Source: Alteromonas sp. ASW11-130
Lineage (GTDB): Bacteria > Pseudomonadota > Gammaproteobacteria > Enterobacterales > Alteromonadaceae
Reading direction: 5' to 3'
Assembly: GCF_026183735.1 (NCBI RefSeq)
Contig: NZ_JAPFRE010000027.1
Span: forward strand, 506,197 to 570,196
Length of the DNA stretch: 64,000 bases
The position numbers were made by a program, and so were the translations under genes. Of the stretch, positions 59,101 through 64,000 are shown piece after piece; the stretch's first letter is position 1, and every line of letters begins with the position of its first letter. A model generated the notes under the pieces. It did no database searches, was not told the DNA's origin, and saw nothing but the letters and a program-made list of their open reading frames with translations.

Positions 59101-59724
59101 ATGACACCAGAAATCGAACAACATTTAGCGCTGGCGGGCGTTTGCCAGGCAGCAGCTTTAGTAAAGCAACTTGCCCGTCAAGGCAAAATAGACGAGCGCG
59201 CATTTGAAGCTAGTCTTTCCAGTATCTTAGTAACCGAGCCAGAAAACCCGCAACAGGTGTTTGGTAGCCTTGATAACCTCAAGCTGGGATATCAAATGTT
59301 AGTTTCTCAGCTTTCAGATAAATCAAACACAAAAGATACTGAAATTACCCGCTATGTAGCCAGTATTTTAGGGCTCGAGCGAAAGCTGGCGGGAAAACCA
59401 GATGCTTTAGATGAGCTAGCAAATAGAATATCTCATGTTCAACGGCAGCTAGCTCACGTCGATTTTGAAAATACGCAAATTGCCGCATCGTTGGCGAGTA
59501 TTTACAGTGATATTGTCAGCCCGCTAGCGCCTAGAATTCAGGTAGCAGGTAACCCAGAGCACCTTAGTAAAGTAACCAATCAACAGCGTGTACGTGCCTT
59601 ACTATTGGCAGGTGTGCGAGCTGCGGTAATGTGGCGTCAAATGGGCGGCAAGCGTCGCCAGATACTCTTTAAACGCAAACAAATTTTACGTAGTGCTTAT
59701 GAAGCACTTAAGTTAATTAATTAA
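59101..59724 (+). CDS. hflD: Lysogenization regulator HflD homolog
   Basis: A 207-residue helical protein. LALAGVCQAAALVKQLARQG near the start, ASILGLERKLAGKPDALDELANRI in the middle and RVRALLLAGVRAAVMWRQMGGKRRQILFKRKQIL at the end match E. coli HflD, which lies between mnmA and purB there too. It is a peripheral inner-membrane protein that binds phage lambda CII in E. coli; its role outside lambda is unclear. I use ATG 59101 because an earlier ATG at 59059 is inside mnmA. The purB start follows after 14 bases. Confidence 0.92.
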   Translation: MTPEIEQHLALAGVCQAAALVKQLARQGKIDERAFEASLSSILVTEPENPQQVFGSLDNLKLGYQMLVSQLSDKSNTKDTEITRYVASILGLERKLAGKPDALDELANRISHVQRQLAHVDFENTQIAASLASIYSDIVSPLAPRIQVAGNPEHLSKVTNQQRVRALLLAGVRAAVMWRQMGGKRRQILFKRKQILRSAYEALKLIN

Positions 59725-59735
59725 TCGAGGTGTAA

Positions 59736-61109
<1,374 letters not shown>

Positions 61110-61124
61110 TCTGTTATTTTACTT

Positions 61125-61166
61125 AGTCTTGTTTCTGGTGCTAAATAACATTCCAGAAACAAGACT
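61125..61166. promoter_or_regulatory. 14-bp perfect inverted repeat ending at the cyclase start codon
   Basis: Arms AGTCTTGTTTCTGG (61125-61138) and CCAGAAACAAGACT (61153-61166) flank a 14-base loop. The downstream arm ends at the base before the cyclase GTG (61167). There is no T tract, so a standard terminator is unlikely. Folded in RNA it would hide the region where a ribosome-binding site should be. No Shine-Dalgarno-like sequence is visible otherwise. Confidence 0.75.
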
Positions 61167-62360
61167 GTGGTTCAATTAATTTCCAGTTCACCATTAAAAA
61201 GCGCTAATCAATATCAAGCGAAAGTCGTTCAGCGGACGATTATTGTCGCTTTATTATGTCTGGTTTGCCAGTTCCCTCTGGCTGTTTACTATAATGCCCA
61301 GGTCACCTATTCAGCTTTTTTCAATTTAGCTATTCATTTTTCACTTCTGCTATGTGCTCAAATGCTCTCTAATGCGAACAAATGGCAAATGGCACGCTTA
61401 CTTCTTAGTGCGACATATCTGTCATTCATCGTTAGCGCAACGTTTATTTGGCAAGAAAATCTTTATATTCAGCACTTTTTACTTTTCGGAGTGCTAGTGA
61501 GTAACAGTTTCTATTTGTACAACGAACGTTTCCAAAAGTGGTTTAGTAATGCTTTGATGATAAGTGTCTTTTTGGGTTTAGAAGTGTATTTTTCGATGTC
61601 CCTGGAACATTGGTCTTCAACTATCAGGTTGGCCAATAGCATCACGTTGGTAGGCGCTAGCTGTCTCATATTGTTTATGATGCAGCACTATACCAAGCAA
61701 AGGTGGCAACAAATTAAAGCATTACAATCACAAACGAACGAGCTACTTCGCACTTTTTTACCCCAACCCCAACACTTATCTCGAGCCCATTGGCCTAGTG
61801 GTTACCAAGAACGCTTCGAAAATGTCTGTGTGTTATTTGCTGATTTGCAAGGATATACCCAGTTATCACAACATTACGACGATGACGAGATTGTCACTAT
61901 TCTTGATACTCTCTATCAGCAATTCGATCAGCTAGCGCGGGAGTTTCAAATTGAGAAAATAAAAACTAACGGCGATGAATATATGGCGGTAGCGGGCTTA
62001 CCTTTTAGCGCCTCTGACTGTTCATCTAAACTAGAGCGTATCGACAATATAATAACCTTCGCCCGACATTTGATTAATACAGTAAACCAACTTTTCACGC
62101 AGCTACACACGACCTGCAACTTACGCGTCGGAATAGCGATGGGTTCGGTTACAGGAGGTGTGATAGGTAGCCAGCGTCTTTGTTTTGATGTGTGGGGAAA
62201 AACCGTTAATCGCGCAGCAAGTCTTGAACAGGTAGCGGCGCCTGGCTACATAGCTGTATGTGACGTTATCGCCAGAAATGCGGAAACTGCTGGTGTTTAC
62301 CAAATTTTACGTGTTGAACGTGAAAACCAATCCCACCATATCATAGCTCCCAATAGTTAA
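61167..62360 (+). CDS. Membrane class III adenylate/guanylate cyclase-like protein
   Basis: A 397-residue protein. Residues about 22-180 make five or six transmembrane helices, then a short linker and the cyclase domain (about 205-390). Metal-binding Asp226 (VLFADLQGYT) and Asp270 (KTNGDEYMAV) are spaced by 44, as in mammalian AC. Substrate residues Lys266 and Asp341 (FDVWGK) favour ATP. The transition-state Asn348 is kept, but the Arg expected four residues later is Ser352 (VNRAAS). Activity is therefore uncertain. The start GTG 61167 has no ribosome-binding site and abuts the inverted repeat. roxA follows closely. Confidence 0.8.
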   Translation: MVQLISSSPLKSANQYQAKVVQRTIIVALLCLVCQFPLAVYYNAQVTYSAFFNLAIHFSLLLCAQMLSNANKWQMARLLLSATYLSFIVSATFIWQENLYIQHFLLFGVLVSNSFYLYNERFQKWFSNALMISVFLGLEVYFSMSLEHWSSTIRLANSITLVGASCLILFMMQHYTKQRWQQIKALQSQTNELLRTFLPQPQHLSRAHWPSGYQERFENVCVLFADLQGYTQLSQHYDDDEIVTILDTLYQQFDQLAREFQIEKIKTNGDEYMAVAGLPFSASDCSSKLERIDNIITFARHLINTVNQLFTQLHTTCNLRVGIAMGSVTGGVIGSQRLCFDVWGKTVNRAASLEQVAAPGYIAVCDVIARNAETAGVYQILRVERENQSHHIIAPNS

Positions 62361-62425
62361 GGTTGCATCAGCAATACTCAAAACGCATACTGTCGCTAAC
62401 CTTAGCTCGCGTATACCGATTTCTT

Positions 62426-63556
62426 ATGTCGTTTGATCCCTCAATGTTCCTGACACAATACTGGCAAAAAAAGCCAGTCGTTCTTAAGCAATTTTTTCCT
62501 GACTTTTCTGATTTTATCGATGAGCATGAATTGGCATATCTGGCCCAAGATAGCGAGCTAGATAGCAGAGCTATTATTCATAATGAAAAAAGCTGGGAGG
62601 TTATCCAAGGGCCGTTTGATAGTTTCACAGATATTTGTCGAGACTATTGGACGTTGTTAGTTCAGGGAGTAGACAAAGTGCATCCTGACGCTTCAGAGCT
62701 AATGGATGCATTTAGTTTTATCCCGTATTGGCGTATGGATGACCTAATGATAAGTTTCGCAGTGGAAGGCGCAGGCGTTGGTCCTCATATCGATCAGTAT
62801 GACGTATTTTTAGTACAGGGAAAAGGAACGCGCCGATGGCGTGTAGGTCCCCCTGGCGAGCATAAGCCCGTTCATCCTCATCCCCTGCTTTCCCAAATAG
62901 AGCCTTTCGGGGCTGTAATCGACGTTGAATTGGAAACGGGTGATGTTTTATATATCCCCCCTAACTGGCCACACGAAGGAATTGCAACCAGTGACTGTGT
63001 TACATACTCGGTAGGTTTCAGAGCGCCCGATACAGAATCACTAACCCGCAGTTTTGATTTGTTGTTTAGCAATTCATTAGGGATCAGTAAACGCTACAGC
63101 GATCCTGAGTTAAATACACAAGAGTTTCCAGGTCTGGTGCACCATTCATCTATTGCTTCACTGAGAGATCAATTAATAGAAACCCTTAATCATCCGTTAT
63201 GGGAACAATCTCTTCTTAGAATGTTGAGCGAGCAAGATCTGTTAGTAGAACCTCCTGAACAGCTACTCACGGAAGATGAATTTGAATACAAACTAAATCA
63301 AGGAGAATGTTTTGAACGTGTACCCGCGTGTAGACCCATTTTTACCGAACGAGATGGACTACTGGGCATTTTTATCGAGGGCGAATATTTTGAAATGACA
63401 ACATCGCAAGCTTTAGTCAAAAAGTGTATGAGTGGTCTAACTGTTACCATTGAAGAGCTTAATGAAAGTCAGGATAAAAATGCATTTTTATCCCTTTTTA
63501 CCGAGTTAACAAATAAAGGATATTGGATTAATACATCTGAATATGAGTACGTATGA
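62426..63556 (+). CDS. roxA: 50S ribosomal protein L16 arginine hydroxylase (RoxA/YcfD-like)
   Basis: A 376-residue JmjC-type 2-oxoglutarate oxygenase. The iron ligands are His121 and Asp123 (GPHIDQYDVFL) and His183 (NWPHEGIA). QYWQKKPVVLKQFFP and RMDDLMISFAVEGAGVG match the E. coli protein, which hydroxylates Arg81 of ribosomal protein L16. The C-terminal dimerisation and winged-helix region is present up to TNKGYWIN. ATG 62426 aligns with the family N terminus. A TTG at 62363 would add 21 residues and lie three bases after the cyclase stop; it cannot be ruled out. Confidence 0.9.
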   Translation: MSFDPSMFLTQYWQKKPVVLKQFFPDFSDFIDEHELAYLAQDSELDSRAIIHNEKSWEVIQGPFDSFTDICRDYWTLLVQGVDKVHPDASELMDAFSFIPYWRMDDLMISFAVEGAGVGPHIDQYDVFLVQGKGTRRWRVGPPGEHKPVHPHPLLSQIEPFGAVIDVELETGDVLYIPPNWPHEGIATSDCVTYSVGFRAPDTESLTRSFDLLFSNSLGISKRYSDPELNTQEFPGLVHHSSIASLRDQLIETLNHPLWEQSLLRMLSEQDLLVEPPEQLLTEDEFEYKLNQGECFERVPACRPIFTERDGLLGIFIEGEYFEMTTSQALVKKCMSGLTVTIEELNESQDKNAFLSLFTELTNKGYWINTSEYEYV

Positions 63557-64000
63557 TATGGGGACGTGTGAAGGGAATAACGTTCACCTGAGCGACGAAA
63601 ATAGTAGATGTGTAAAATCGTATTGAGCGTTAATTTTTTAAATTAAACGAATTTATTGTTGTGCAGTTGAATAAATCCACATGTATCCTAGCTCACACCC
63701 TTCTGTCTCTTCGACAATTCGTAATCTTACATCTGCGTCTGTAGATACCGCCGTAAGCGCCATTGAGATTTATAGGTGGACAGGCACTAACCATCCTTCA
63801 GAACAGTAGGATTTTGCCCTACCTTCAGCATAATTACCCCCCCTTTTCTTAGTGTTGGTAAAACTGTGCCTAGACCTCGTAAAAATCTTATCAATCTGTC
63901 TGATACCCCTTACTACCACTGCATCTCACGATGTGTACGGAGGGCCTTTTTATGCGGTAAGGACGATAATACGGGTAAAAGTTACGAGCATCGTCGACAA
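63557..64000. other. 444 bases to the window end without an intact gene
   Basis: The only protein-like signal is the broken frame on the minus strand described at 63653-63845. Plus-strand frames here, such as a 42-codon one at 63681, are antisense to it and look incidental. The sequence from 63850 to 64000 has no recognised content. Confidence 0.5.
63653..63845 (-). pseudogene. Probable remnant of a small secreted protein gene
   Basis: On the minus strand a 36-codon frame (63763-63653) begins MALTAVSTDADVRLRIVEET and ends GCELGYMWIYSTAQQ before TAA. It resembles the C terminus of small Cys-containing secreted proteins of marine gammaproteobacteria, as I recall the pattern. The same frame upstream, past an in-frame TAA at 63770-63772, reads [13 protein letters not shown]. 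The stop and shortened link suggest a deletion. It could also be a genuine short gene starting at 63763, though no ribosome-binding site is seen. Confidence 0.35.

Overview
The window looks like chromosomal DNA of a marine gammaproteobacterium of the family Alteromonadaceae (Alteromonas or a near genus). This rests on gene content and order: hda-DUF2066 divergent from purM-purN, cmoA-cmoB, cspD divergent from clpS-clpA, a monomeric isocitrate dehydrogenase, rluE-mnmA-hflD-purB, a very large Oar-like TonB receptor and a rhombosortase. Proteins of known families align well with their E. coli counterparts as far as recalled. No rRNA, tRNA, CRISPR array, intact insertion sequence or prophage was found by eye.

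Layout. 1-7.2 kb: tail of a WrbA-like quinone reductase, a DUF2069 membrane protein, a large zinc-metallopeptidase-like lipoprotein, hda and DUF2066 on the minus strand, then purM-purN-DUF3108. 7.4-9.9 kb: fadE behind a FadR-like operator. 10-13 kb: a small lipoprotein, a 1 kb gene-free stretch, then add with a LuxR-type response regulator. 13.2-15 kb: cmoA-cmoB. 15-16.2 kb: gene-free DNA with hairpins and tandem duplications. 16.2-20.9 kb: a four-gene glucosylglycerate operon. 21-21.7 kb: a frameshifted moeA relic. 21.7-29.4 kb: MATE transporter, rhomboid, RDD protein, periplasmic binding-like protein, ArsR/SRPBCC pair, VWA/MoxR pair. 29.6-36.5 kb: cysK, rhlE-like helicase, lipoprotein, ggt, crotonase, rhombosortase. 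36.5-46.3 kb: S9 peptidase, secreted glutathione peroxidase, PLP gamma-family enzyme with a PlsC-like acyltransferase, hybrid histidine kinase, tyrB-like aminotransferase. 46.3-51.3 kb: degenerate response regulator and Oar-like receptor. 51.4-63.6 kb: clpA-clpS/cspD, monomeric icd, rluE, mnmA, hflD, purB, class III cyclase, roxA-like ribosomal oxygenase. The last 440 bases hold what looks like a broken small gene.

The most coherent system is the operon at 16.2-20.9 kb. It encodes D-glycerate 3-kinase, a glucosyl/mannosyl-3-phosphoglycerate phosphatase, a GT81-type glucosyl-3-phosphoglycerate synthase and a GH13_18-type phosphorylase. Together these could make the compatible solute glucosylglycerate from 3-phosphoglycerate and then return it to glucose-1-phosphate and 3-phosphoglycerate. 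A heptanucleotide array (TAAAAAG x4) sits between its first two genes. Related GTRARAA heptamers recur elsewhere in the window, including inside the end of a coding sequence. Other notable signals are a perfect 14-bp inverted repeat that ends directly at the cyclase start codon, a cyclase lacking the transition-state arginine, a response regulator with Glu in place of the phosphorylated Asp, and a perfect 20-bp palindrome before the SRPBCC-ArsR pair.

All calls come from reading sequence and recalling families. No alignment or database search was run, and residue positions are hand counts.
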